Source: Vitellaria paradoxa
Taxonomy: Eukaryota > Streptophyta > Magnoliopsida > Ericales > Sapotaceae
DNA length: 64,000 nt
Direction of reading: 5' to 3'
Assembly (NCBI GenBank): GCA_019916065.1
Contig: CM034233.1
Span: 3,089,001 to 3,153,000, forward strand
Position 1 is the first letter of the stretch. Every line of letters begins with the position of its first letter. Below, piece after piece: positions 49,388 through 62,300 of the stretch. The notes under the pieces are model-generated. The model saw only the letters and a program-made list of their open reading frames with translations, did no database searches and was not told the origin of the DNA. The position numbers were made by a program, and so were the translations under genes.

Positions 49388-49861
49388 TTTTTCAATGAAA
49401 TTCCTTCCTTGTATTTTCTCCTTTAAATTTGAATCATTTTCAATTCTTCTCAACGAACATTCTTAATTTTTCTCCTATTGGCCCCCTATACATCACTTAT
49501 TCCATTGGTAAAACATATTATTCTTTTCATTTCTGAGTTTGTGTTTGCTTCTTGTAATATTTTGGAGACTTCTACATCATCCAAAGCAGCAAAATAAATC
49601 CATGTTTGGTCGTGGGTATTTTAACTAATTTTACTCTCTGGATTGTCAAGTTGTGTACATGGTATCTGATGTCGATTTGATTTTTCTATCGCAAGCACTT
49701 ACTTTTTACCGTGAAAAAATTGTCACACACTCATCAGAAAAGGTAGATTAGCCAATAAAATTCCTTGCTAGAATGACCTTGACAGAGAATACGAGTACAG
49801 AAGATTAGTGAAGGGTTGACTTTTTTGTACCAAAAGGATTTTTGACTTGCTTAGTTCAAAA

Positions 49862-50974
49862 ATGAGCATGGCTCCCACAGAGAAAGTGGTTGCAGGCTCA
49901 ATAGGCTTTGAAACCTTCTGGGCATTGACAGTCTCCCAAAATGTACCTTTTCCTCCCCATTGGGAGGACGTCAGGGTCCCTCTTAGGGGATGCCCTCATG
50001 GTAAATTTTCAAGTCAAGTCACCAAAGCAGGCCTATTCTGCCACTCATCTCCCAATCCTTGGTTTCCTATTTAGGAGAATGCTCCTCACGGTGTATTTGG
50101 AAGGAGTAGATATGTTCAAGTACTTGGGCAAATTACTGTCCTCGAAGAGCAGAGGAGCCAAGGACTTGCTCTGTGGATTCTGCCTGGTTTCTGCTATTTC
50201 CAGCTCCCTCTTCACTGACGACACATCCTGCATTGTCTTGACTGAGTTTGTACTCAAGATTGCAAGGCAAAAGTACCTCTTACCTTTCCCGTCCTTAGTA
50301 GCACTTGCCTCAAGTGCAATTTAATTTGGAACCAGGAAAACCTGGTTGTAGCTATTCTGGAGTAAGATTTCTTTTGGAAGATTCTTATTCGAAATTCTCT
50401 AGAGCAATGTTCGTGGGAGTTTCTGTCAATGCTTTGATTCTTATATGCATGTACTGGAAGTTTTTAAAACTTCACAAGGATGAAGAAAATGCAGATATGG
50501 AAAATATAAGTAGCTCTCCCAATGTAAATGGAAGTTCAGTTCATGTTGAGAATCTTATGATTCAAATAAGTTCCAGTGAGAATGAAATAATCCACAAGGC
50601 CTTTAGTGAGGATTTTGAGGCTGAAATGGACTCCAATGGGGTGACGAGTAATGGATTTTCCCAAACAAACGATAGAATAGTTGTTTCAGACAAGTTTTCT
50701 TCTGTTAATGACGAGTAATGGAATATTGACAGATGGAGTTGGATGGAAAGTCTGTGTAGTGCTTGGAAGAGGAGGAGAATTTGAGACGGAAAAGATGTCA
50801 TGGAAGAGTTGTGTGCACCTTATTAACGTTGGAATGTTGATTTGCTTGCTCATGGGTCTGAACATGTCTCGGACTACTATTACTGCTGCACTTGCTCTAG
50901 CGGTCCTTGATTTCAAGGATGCTGGGCATCCTTGGAAAAGATGGAAAATTGGCTTGAGAAATTTCTTTTCATGA
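49862..50974 (+). pseudogene. LSI2: LSI2-like silicon/arsenite efflux transporter pseudogene (frameshifted, truncated)
   Basis: The translation follows plant LSI2-type anion/citrate-transporter-family proteins. It starts MSMAPTEKVVAGSIGF, then a frameshift near 49937-49945 leads to FLPIGRTSGSLLGDALM, DMFKYLGKLLSSKSRGAKDL and SSLFTDDTSCIVLTEFVLKI. A deletion and stop near 50320 remove the conserved GSSATPIGNP-type loop. The frame resumes with RAMFVGVSVNALILICMYW and the variable cytoplasmic loop to a stop at about 50716. A further frame carries NVGMLICLLMGLNMSRT and ALALAVLDFKDAGHP, then homology stops. The second half of the transporter is missing. The functional family is a plasma-membrane efflux carrier; this copy cannot encode one. 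I see no intron within the retained part, but that does not distinguish a retrocopy from a decayed gene. Confidence 0.85.
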
Positions 50975-53900
50975 CGTGTTACTAAAAAAATGTTTTGTAT
51001 TTTAAAGTTGGTTTTGAAAAGAGAAAATAACAATATATATGGAGGTGTAAAAAGAATGATTGCAAATTTAAAATTTTTTTTTCCAGAATGTATAAAATAT
51101 ATTTTAATTTTTATGTATTAACTTTTTTTTTTTTAGTGTTGAAGCAGGAATTTTTTTGTATTATATTTCGTATTATATATATATATATATATATATGTAA
51201 GATGATATATATTTTATTTCTTTTTTTTTTTTCCTAACTAGGTGGATTGAGTGATTTGGAGATTTAATATAAATCCATTTTTCTTGTTAGTCAAACAAGA
51301 ACTGTAAGTACATTACATTCTTTATATATGTAGGTATCTTACATGCTCTTGAATTTTTTTTTTTTTTTTTTTTGGGTACTTATGCGCAAAATCTTATGCT
51401 CTTAATTGTTAAAATTAAAATATCATACTTTTGAAATGAGATTTGGTAAAAGCTTATAATGCATATTGTAATTAACTCATATTTTTTTGTTGTCTCATTT
51501 AAATTAAAAATAAAAAATAAAAATGGAGCCAGGTTTGGAAATAACATTGTCTATGTAAAAGAAAAGGAGGAGAAATTACCTCACAAGCGAAAAAAAATGA
51601 GGGAAGAATTGTATAAGATAAGTTTCCAAAAGAAAGCTTACTTGAAATAGTTATAATAAAAAAAGTATGTAGTTTAAAATTTGCATATTTATTTCATAAT
51701 TAATATTTAATGACTAACTAAGAGGAAGTGGGTAACCAGTATTTAATAACTTTAGACCAAGAAAAAAAAGAAAAGGGAAGTAGGAAGACAACGACATTGT
51801 TACATTAATGTTGGGGGTGGGTAGAGAAGGTGACGGACGTGCATGCAGGATATAAGTGTGACGTTAATTGGGTAGTGATAGCGCTAATAAGATAGTTAAA
51901 GAGAGGTAGCTGATTTTTGTAATAAGCTTTTAAGCATTCAAATTTGAAAAAAAAAAAAAAGTGGAAGAAAAAAAAAAGATAATAGATAGATTAAAAGTGT
52001 ACTTGGCAAGACTTGAGTGGTTAGTTTTTAGTAAATTTAAAAGATTTGAAGGCTAATTTTATCTTTTCACATATTAGAGGGTATTTTGGACTTTAGGAAA
52101 ATATTAATAAAATATGAACAAAATCGTTGCCTTTATTTTGCTCCAAGTTGATGGTAAGTGTAACTCTGATTAAAATAAATAAATAAATAAATTGTAAAGT
52201 ACAAAACTAGCCCTGGCAATATACTTTGGATGGTATTTTGGTCTCGATTGTTTCAATTGTAGTAATTAAATCTCTACACTTTCAGTCAAATGATAATTTA
52301 GTCCTGTCAATTGCTCGTTATACACAAGTGTTAAAGTAAGGATAAAAATATCATTTCACGTTACACCTTTTACGTGAGAGACTAAAGTGACATCGAGTAT
52401 AAACTCAAAAAATGGTTTTTGTACTTTATCTATTAAAAAAAAACATAAATTGGTTTCAAAACTACTTAAAACATTTATTTCAAATGTTTTTAGATTTTTA
52501 TTTCTTCATTCTCAATTTCTGAAAAATAGGACAAATAAGTCCAATTTCAAAAAAGCAAAACAAGAAAATGTTGTTAAAACTAATAATTATGTCTGGAAAT
52601 TATTCAGTAGTCAATGTATTATTAGAAATATTCCCAAACAATGATTCTACCAAAAAAAAAATTGTATGTGTGATAAAGTGCAATATCTATTTTAATCATC
52701 TTGTGCATACGAAATTGAAAAATCACTATGAAATATTCCGTACAAATCAAATATGAAAATAAATTAGTCATGGTTAGCAAGTTTGTAGGTCTAAAATTCA
52801 AATATAATATTTCAATGCACATATTATAACAAATGTTGTACGGTACTACTATAAGCTTTACTAAATGAAAGACCCATTAATTATTTATTTTTAAAATATT
52901 ATTTATATTTATTAAAATGTTATTTATGTTTTTAAATGTTATTTATATTTACAAACTTGCTAATTATGAGTCATGACTGATTTATTTTCATATTTTAAAA
53001 GGGAAAGAAATCCCATGGAAGATGAAAAAGTTTAACCATATCACGAGTAAATATTAACATGTTTGGTGTTTGCACAATTTCAATTTTTATTTCACCCTTC
53101 TAGAATTATTGTCCAAGCAGTTGTTACCACAGCTTATTATGACTGCTTAGTCCGGTTGACCAGACTATTTTGACCTCGTTTTTCGTTGTTTGTACAAATT
53201 ACCTACGTGATAGATTTAGAGTGCGTTTGGAGTCCCAAAAAAATCAAAAAAAACTAATGGATGGGATTGATGTGATGTAAAAATGATAAGTGGTAAAATA
53301 TGATTGGAGGAATTTGAAAACTTTTGAAATTTTTTGAAATTTTTTAGTTTTTTTTGGAGGCTCAAACGAGGCCTTAGTCATAACTTCGGATCGATTGTTT
53401 TAGGCCCGACTATATGTCTGATGGGAGTGTTATAAAAAATCGAAAAATTTGACCGAATTGAATTTTGTAAATTGATTTTTTAAATTTTGATTTGGGTTTG
53501 GTTTAAAAAATTTTAATTTTTTGAAATTAGTTTAGTTTTTAATTTTGAGAGCTTTAAAATCGAATTGGACTGGACCGAATCAGTTATGAAACAAGTGTGT
53601 AGCAAAATGTAGTGGTTGGAACTCGAATTCAAGATTCCAAAGTTTTTCAAGTGACGACTTTACCATTAGGTAACACCCACCAATTACTTATAATGTCACA
53701 GTGGAGAAAACTGGGCCATGGCTGAAAATTAGACTAGAGGTGAAAATATTTTTTGAGTTCGTAATAGGTTTGAAAGCCACATTAATATAATTTTTATAAG
53801 TTTTTTAATATATTGGGCTAAAATTAAATTTTTTTACGGAAAATTGTATCCAAGTCATACTTGGTAATCTTTTAAAGCTATTAGTCACACAAAAAAAAAA

Positions 53901-54235
53901 TATTACTTTTAAGTCACATTAATGTGAAAAATTTTGTATTTAAGTCATACTTTTGAGTGGGTCCCATGGGTTTGTTTTAAATATAATTTATAATATGACT
54001 TAAATGCGTTTTTTCTATAATTAATTGAGAAGAAGTTGCCGAAAATTATGGAACCGAGAATCACGTTTTCCGTTTTTGTTTCATTCCTTATAAATCACGT
54101 GAAGATATAGTGAGATAAAAATCTGTTAAAGGATTATATATGAAGGAATACACACGGATTACGCGAGTTTGTGCTGTGAGATTAACGTCAGTGGAAGTAA
54201 TATATACGGATCTGGATTACGTATTTAAACACATG
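50975..54235. other. AT-rich intergenic region
   Basis: No gene seen. It contains AT and T runs (e.g. 51176-51198), transposon-like wording near 52200-52400 ('ctctacactttcagtcaaatg'), a MITE-like element at 53218-53384 and an element of the 'ggaccgaatt/ggtttggttt' type near 53390-53590. Confidence 0.5.
53218..53384. mobile_element. MITE-like element
   Basis: The left end 'gagtgcgtttggagtccc' and right end 'ggaggctcaaacgaggcc' form imperfect terminal inverted repeats around ~165 bp of non-coding AT-rich DNA. Confidence 0.6.
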
Positions 54236-55350
54236 ACTGTGGTACTGCTTTTTTTAGGATGCATACTCGTTCAAAAACAGTACCGCATGACTCTTTCATG
54301 CAAACATCATATTTAAACACAGCAAACATCACATTTAAACAAAAAAATAGTTCACATATCAAACGAATGACCGACAGTACCGCATGTGTGACAGTACCAC
54401 ATGTCTGCGGTACTGTTTTTTTTAGAATGCATGCCCGTTCAAAAACAGTACCGCATGACTCTATCATGCAAACATTACATGTAAACACAAAAATAGTTCA
54501 CTTATCAAACGAATGACCGACAGTACCGCATATGTGACAGTACCACACGTCTGCGGTACTTTTTTTTAGGATGCATGCTTGTTCAAAAACAGTACCGCAT
54601 AACTCTATCATGCAAACATCACATGTAAACACAAAAATAGTTCACTTATCAAACGAATAACCGACAGTACCGCATGTGTGACAGTACCACATGTCTGCGG
54701 TACTGTTTTTTTTTTTTAGGATGCATGCTCGTTCAAAAACAGTACCGCATGACTCTATTATGCAAACATTACATTTAAACACAAAAATAGTTCACTTATC
54801 AAATGAATGACCGACAGTACCGCATGTGTGACAGTACTACATGTCTGCAGTACTTTTTTTTTAGGATGCATGCTCGTTCAAAAATAGTACCGCATGACTC
54901 TATCATGCAAACATCACATGTAAACACAAAAATAGTTCACATATCAAACGAATGACCGACAGTACCGTATGTGTGACAGTACCACATGTCTGCGGTACTA
55001 TTTTTTTTAGGATGCATGCTCGTTCAAAAACAGTACCGCATGACTCTATCATGCAAACATCACATATAAACAAAAAAATAGTTCACATATCAAACGAATG
55101 ACCGACAGTACCGCATGTGTGACAGTACCACATGTCTGCGGTACTGTTTTTTTTTAGGATGCATGCTCGTTCAAAAACAGTACCGCATGACTCTATCATG
55201 CAAACATCACATGTAAACACAAAAATAGTTCACTTATCAAACGAATGACCGACAGTACTGCATGTGTGACAGTACCACATGTCTGCGGTACTGTTTTTTC
55301 TAGGATGCATGCTCGTTCAAAAACAGTACCGCATGACTATATCATGCAAA
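54236..55350. repeat. Tandem array of eight ~146-bp hairpin-bearing units
   Basis: Unit starts ('aggatgcatgctcgttc') fall at 54256, 54424, 54568, 54718, 54863, 55009, 55156 and 55302, with spacings of 144-150 bp apart from a first unit of 168 bp with extra sequence. Each unit holds 'acagtaccgcatgac', 'tagttcac..tatcaaacgaatgaccg' and a palindrome in which 'cagtaccgca' and 'tgcggtactg' pair around 'tgacagtac'. Not coding: the frames across it merely follow the repeat. Confidence 0.92.
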
Positions 55351-55368
55351 GAATGGTTCTGTTTTAAT

Positions 55369-55540
55369 GAGGCACTGTTTTATTATGCGGTACTGTTTTA
55401 TTATGCGGTACTGTTTATTATGCGGTACTGTTTTTTATGCGGTACTGTTTTTTATGCGATATTGTTTTTATGCGATAATGTTTTATTATGTGGTACTGTT
55501 TTTTATACGGTATTGTTTTATTATGTGGTACTGTTTTCCT
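55369..55540. repeat. Array of ~10 short (16-18 bp) units 'gcggtactgttttattat'
   Basis: Successive variants of 'gcggtactgtttt(a/t)ttat' follow directly on the 146-bp array. The shared core GCGGTACTGTTTT equals the last arm of each 146-bp unit, so this array looks locally amplified from it. Confidence 0.9.
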
Positions 55541-55690
55541 AAATAGTTTTGATTTTGTTTCCAAAAATCAATTTTTCTTGTTTTGTAAAGAAGATGGAAA
55601 GTCGTGAAATTAAGTTTTTCTCAAACAGTTTTGATTTTGTTTCCAAAAATCAGTTTTACTTACTTTATAAAGAGGATGGAAAGTCACGGA
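55541..55690. repeat. ~83-bp tandem duplication
   Basis: Two copies of 'agttttgattttgtttcca' followed by 'gatggaaagtc', at about 55545 and 55627, abut the short-unit array. Confidence 0.8.
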
Positions 55691-55699
55691 AGTTATGAG

Positions 55700-56135
55700 T
55701 AAAGTGTGCACTATTTTCGGATAAAACTGGCAGTTTTGAAATGTGATGAAAAACGCGTGATGTCATTTTTTGTCTTTTTGTTGCAAGTGTGACTTATTCA
55801 CAAGTAAGTTTTTTTGGTATGACTTAAATCATTATAAGTACATAAATAGTGACCGGCTTCCAAAAACTCAATTTTTTTATATTGGGTTTGACTCAAAATT
55901 ATAGCCTACAATGGAAATCGGATTGAAACAAAAACCAAATGGAAACCGAACCAAAACTGATTGAATCGAAACTGAATTTTATCAACCGGTTCCAGTTTTG
56001 AAAATTTCCAAACTAAAAATTCAATCCGGTCTCATAAATAGCCCAAAATCGGACCGGTATCACCCTTAATGTCTGAGTCCGGCCTAAGCCCATGTTTTAT
56101 AGATAATTAATTTTATATATAATAAATTGTATATG

Positions 56136-56172
<37 letters not shown>

Positions 56173-59100
56173 AATACATAATATATTTTGAGAAATGATA
56201 AATACACTATTTCATTAACTTCTCCCATTCTACATTATTCTTTTTCATTAAAGTTATTGTGGAATGGAGAAAACTAATGGAGGAGTGAAAATATCCTCGC
56301 CCAATAATTTTTGATTGAATTTGGGTTTGTATATTTTTCTAGAGTCAAGACTTGAAATTTTATAACGGCCCAAAATATAAAACTGAATAAAATTTGAAGA
56401 GAGTTTATAATCCTAATATCTATACATAAATTCGGCACGAACCCCAATTTTATTACCTCAAGCCTGTGTTGCTACTTGACTTGGAAAATTAAAGAGCTTG
56501 AGCACATGCATGAAGGGTGTGCTTCTGAGTTTTGAAGCTCTAAAATTCAAGGACTTGAATCTGACCAGCAATTGAAGGATAAACACTACCAAAGCATTTC
56601 ATGGTTGTTGATAAACACAGAATTTCCACTTCTTCCAAACAGATGTTTCTCTCTGTTTGAGAGCCATTTTGGTTTTTAATTTTTGACCACTCAATTTTTT
56701 GTTTTTTGTTTTTTTAATTTATCAAAATACACTCTTACATTTTTATTTTTTTAAATCATAGTAAATATGTTTCTCCCCCAGCCGACTTAATTCATGCATT
56801 TTATGTTTTATTTAAGTAACCCAATAATTTATTCATACAACCCATATAATGTATCTAAAGTTTTAAAAATATCATTTCTTTTCTAAAATTCTTAAAATTA
56901 AAAACCTAATACTGAAATGATATAATAATCTCTGTAGATACATGTCGAAATTTTACACTTATTTTTTGGTAAAAAATTTTTAAAATGTTATATGGTCATT
57001 AAAAAAGTATCAAAATGGCAAGAGCTTGTTGAAATATTTTAATTTTTCAATAACCAGTCACTGAAATATTTCATTTATTTTAGCGTGAAAGTATCGAAAG
57101 TTTATGCGATTAATTGTTAGATTTTTTCAGTAACTAATTGTTGAAATTATTTGATTTTTTTAGTAAGTACGTTTTGAAAATATGGAGTGTAAAGAGATTA
57201 TTCTGCATTAAGATATTTTTGTCTTAAGATAGGAAAAAATTTAACTAGGTTATGAGAAAAAAAATAGGACTACAAATGGCAGCACTATTTTCTATATCAT
57301 ATTATGCTATGTAGATAATGATTAACTTTTTCGATACACATGCGCGCGTATTTTCCTGTATCATATTATATTATAGGGTTGTTTGAATAATAAAAAAAAA
57401 AAAAGAAAAAAACACTACAAAAATTACCAAAATTTACAGTTATACAAACATTCAATCAACAATTTAAAGGAACATTAATGAAATTTGTGTACAATTATTT
57501 AATAAATAATTTTGCTTCTAAGAAAATACTACTAAATAATCATTACGCATTGGCATGCAGACTTACCTGAGCATTCGCATCAAATCTTTAATTCCCGAGT
57601 AAAAGGACGATGACTTATTGGTAATTTCCATCTTAACACAACAATTAACAACAAAATCGTTTTGAGAAAGGGATATGTTAGGCACTTTGTGACGGAATTT
57701 TTGTGGTGGGAATAAGCTGAAATATCCCAAGTTCTTTCAAATTAACCATATTCCACCCCCTCCCTTTCTTTGCCACCCGAAACTCTTTTTACTTCTCCCA
57801 TTGATATATAAAAATAAACAATCTCTTGCACCAATATCAATTTAATATTGATCATTGTTCGTTTGGGAGTAACGAAGATAAATTTTTAACTATTGTTCAT
57901 TACATTAGTTTAAAAAAAAGAATAACAATTACACTGACATAATTGTTGCTTTCATATGAATTGTTACGGGAAGGAGAGGTGGATAACAGAGAGTAGGGAT
58001 AAAATTACTCTTTTTTCAATACTCCTACCATTACACCCTTGTAAAATCCTATGCTATGTTCTCTTATAACTAATTATAATAAATATTATAAAATAATAAT
58101 TTATTTAATCAAAATAATATTTAATAAATAATAAATTATTATTAAAATAATTTATTTTATTTTATTAAATTAATATTATTAAATATTAATTTATAATTAA
58201 AATTATTAATTTTCTCGAATTAAAATTATTTTTAATAAATAATAACTACTTATTAAAATTATTTATTTTATTAAAATATTTTATTAAATAAAAATTATTT
58301 CTCACAAATAATAATTTACTAGATTATGTATTGTATTAATATAATTTATTAAAATTAATAATTTATTTAAATAAACTTAAATTAGTTGTTTTATTTAATT
58401 ATTTTATCAAACTAAAAATAATTTTTAACAAATAATAATTCATTATTAAAATTAATTGCTATTAAAATATTAATCTATGATAAAATTATTTTTTATAATT
58501 ATTATTTTTATTTAGAATTATATATTTTAATAATATGTATTTAAATAAAATTAATTATTACTATGATGATTTCTTTTATCGTAATATTTTATCAAAATTA
58601 AATATTAACCTTTACAACTAGTCATTTTATCCACATTCCAAACACTATCAACTTTTACTCTTTAAAAAAAATTAGCATTCTAAACATAATGTAATTATTA
58701 AAAAATTATATTTAATCTTTAAATCCAAAAATAAGTTTTATGAACTTATTACTTCATTAACTGTTACTAGAGTAACAATTACCTCTGTAATTTTTCATCC
58801 TAAACTTTTCACCTCGTACCAAATGAAAGTAAAGGAAATTCAAATTTAAATGGTTAAGTAAATACTCAGGGTACAACCAATACACTTTAAAATAATAAAC
58901 ATATATGATATTAATGCTACACACACCAAATACACGTCAAACATGTCACGTGGTATATTTAATTTCCTTATAATTTTTTTCCAAACATATAATTAAGACA
59001 AATCTAGATTATATTCATTATGTTTTAATAATCTAGATTATGTTCATTATGTTTTACATATTAAATTATTATTATTACTATTATCCATAGATGTTATGTC

Positions 59101-59305
59101 CACGTACTCAAGTTATAAAAATATGTAAAGGAAATGCTTGCGCAATCATCGTGAGTAAATTTTATAAAGCGTGAGTCTAAAAAAAACATAAACAACCACC
59201 ACTAAATACTCAATCTCAAAATAAAAATAAATAACAAAATTAAACCAAATTTGCAACAATAGTCTCTTCCACCATATTTTTTCTGTGACTTACTTGGATG
59301 ATTTC
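55700..59305. other. AT-rich intergenic region before the helicase 3' end
   Basis: No gene seen. It includes an (AT)n tract at 56137-56167, a very AT-rich block at 58070-58620, and a 29-bp tandem duplication near 59005-59055 ('aatctagattat.ttcatta'). The final ~100-200 bp probably include the helicase 3'UTR. Confidence 0.5.
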
Positions 59306-62300
59306 CTATTTTAGAAGTCCCTCAACTTCATCCACTCCAACCGCTTTTCTCTTCTCACCACAAGCATCATTAATTTTCTTCAGAAATTCCTGAACGAGGA
59401 TAATAATAAAAATATTAAACATTTGATAGGACAACAATAATAAACACCCCTGGACAACCCACCTCGAGTTTCTTCGGGAAAGACAACTGAATCAAACATC
59501 TTTGTACAATACAGGTGCAAAAGAAGAACAAAAATAAGAGCTTTGGCTACGGTGAATCTTCTGTTTGACCAAAAATTTTAAGGGGACACCACGTAAGAGA
59601 GTAAGCAATTTAGCAAGCAATCCTTTGGATCGGGAATGAGAATTATTTCCAACCTTGAGCATAAACAACCAACCAGAATTAAATTACCGTGACAAAGGTC
59701 TTTAACGATTGCAACAATTGCCACTATCTTTGCAACATTTATCGCCATTATGGTTACTTCTATTGATGGAACCATCAACCATTTATGCCTAACGCTACTG
59801 ACCATGTCCCAATTCAACCTGCAAGTCCGATTTTATCACTCAATTCCCATAAACAAAATCAATTCCAAGTCCTAATTAATTCAACCTAAAAGTTCGATTT
59901 TATCAGTCAATTCCCATAAGCAATATAGATTCAAAGTCCTGATTCAAGCCGAAAGTTCAATTGCATCACTCAATTCCCATAAACAAAATCAATTCCAATG
60001 CAGCTAATGATTATCAATCTCACAGAAATCCCACTATCACCAGAAAGCCAATCAGAGGGCATTACAACTAGTAGAGACAAGTCGTGCTGGATGAACAAAT
60101 ACAAAACTCCCTCTTACAACATTAAAGACTTAGAGACAACCCCCCTTTCTCTCTCTCTGCATAAGCTGTTTCATGTGGTTTGAAACCTAACAATCCCGAA
60201 AGCAGTAGCACTTTCCATTGCTTAAGGTGCCAACATCACAATAAAAAGTCCATAATGCAAATTCATTAACTTGACAGGAAAGCTTGCAGATATTCAAACT
60301 TGGGTTTTGGGGAAAAAACATCAATTCACTGTATCCCAAGTATTCTGGGTTATGGTGGTCGGTCATTCATAAATTAGTAAAGATGATTGAAAATAATGAT
60401 AGATAAGTTACAAGGTCATACCTGGGATATTCTTTTGGCATTCGTGACGCGCTCCAAGAGCAGCAGAACTTCTTCCTCCTGAGCTACAAACGCTGATAAC
60501 CTCTTACCTGAAAGTTAGATAAACAAGTCCTAGGAACAGACTTGGACATGTATTGACAATCGTACAACACATGTATATGATATGCCGCTTACCAATACAT
60601 TTTTCAAGCTCTAAAAACCAAAGCACCTCATACTCATTTACTATAGCTAGTGCAAACCCAGATCGTCCTGCCTTAGCTGCCCTTCCTGCGTTATGAATGT
60701 AATCCTACAAGACATTTGATAAATTATGAAAAAAATAAAAATAATAAAAAATAAGAAATCAGATTAAGGAGGGACAAAATTTCTCCAAATAACCTCTTCT
60801 TAGTAAAAGTATAAAACAATAGCACTTCCCTTATCCAGGTTATCTACAAGCATGACTTCCCATGCTCGTAACGAGGGGCAAAACCAACCTTCTCACTCAC
60901 TGTGAGCGAAAATTACATATTCTTTTCAAAAAATAATTTTAACAAAATTGGTAATTTTTTTAATTTTAGCATAAATTGTTTTTGTACAAGTGCACCGCGT
61001 CAGAGAATGATAATAACATGTTGACAATGGAGGGCGTATTAACAAAATTACATAGGACAGGACAAAAATAACTATACAGAATAGATACATACATATATAT
61101 ATATATTTTCAGTGGGGTTAGGTGCCCCCACACCACAAGCTGTGCTTCTGCCTATGCCTGTAACTATCGGGAGGGCCTTTTTGGAATCACATGCTGAAAC
61201 ATCTAAAAGAACTAAGACAAAACAAGGTAAGGGTTTAATTTTGATACACTGTCAGCATAATTATTTTTTACATAAGCAGCACACTACAACATGACAGGGT
61301 GTCATTTTGAATTAATAAAACATGAAAAATAACAATCATGGATACGTGTCATTATTTGAATCCTGCTTGTGAAAATTTACATGATAGTGGATCAAAGTTA
61401 GACTGAATAGGAAAATGATAAAATTCAGTAAGAATGTTAGTATCAAAATTAGAAGCAATAGATATGATAAAATTCAGTAAGAATGTTAGGAATGTTGCCA
61501 AAAAATTAAAAGAAAACTAAGAATGAGATAAATAAAAGGAAAACATAGTCTACAAGGTCTTTGCATTGCAGAGTCTAGAAAAGGGTTAAATAAAGGCCGT
61601 TTTCCTTTGCAAAGCAAAAAAAGTTCTCTCCAGAGTTCAAATAACACAACCTAATATAGGATGAGGCCTAACTTTTTAAGGGAACTCTAGATCTCATATG
61701 GTAACCTTTATTTATTTATTTATTTTGTATGATAAATGAACTTTGTGACAAAATGAAGTAACCCCTAAGAAAAGCAAGAGCTAGAACACACCCAAACAGA
61801 ACCAAAGGGTAGAAGGCCACAAAAAAGGTGCAAGGTCTGGGCTGAATACCAAATACAAAACCCACATTTAGAGATCACATAGAAAGAAAGCCTAACCTCC
61901 CAGTTTGAGGGGATATCATAATTGATAACCATATATACGGATGAAACTTCAAGTCCTCTGCTAGCAATGTCACTGCAGACAAGGATATTGCAATCTCCAC
62001 TCGCGAACTTGTTTAAGGCTCCAAGTCTTTGAGTCTGCCACACATTTTATAGACAAGATGAGGGAAATTTTGGACGAAAAAAAAGGTGATAAAAAAGGCC
62101 ACTGAATATTTATAGCAAAATCATGCAAATGTATTTAGTAAACTCCATCACTACCTGGCTCATAAGACCATTAATTGCAATGGCCCTCATACCAAGATTT
62201 TGAAGCATTAGAGCTAAAAAGTTTGCTAAATTACATCTTCGAGTAAAAACAATTGTGGTAGTTCCAGACATCTCAGTCAGCACAAAGGCAAGATAGCATT

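Larger units (their letters stand above)
53395..56100. repeat. Inverted pair of related elements bracketing the hairpin minisatellite
   Basis: The segment at ~53395-53600 ('ttaggcccgacta...gaccgaat') and the reverse complement of ~55880-56095 ('ttaggccggactc...') share start motifs and the 'ggtttggttt / ttggttcggttt' body. They point toward each other around the array at 54236-55540. They may be two independent insertions of one family or the ends of a composite element. Confidence 0.4.

Noticed and set aside
54259..55542. 85- to 87-aa frames across the hairpin array
   Set aside because: They simply follow the repeat period; both strands are open for the same reason.
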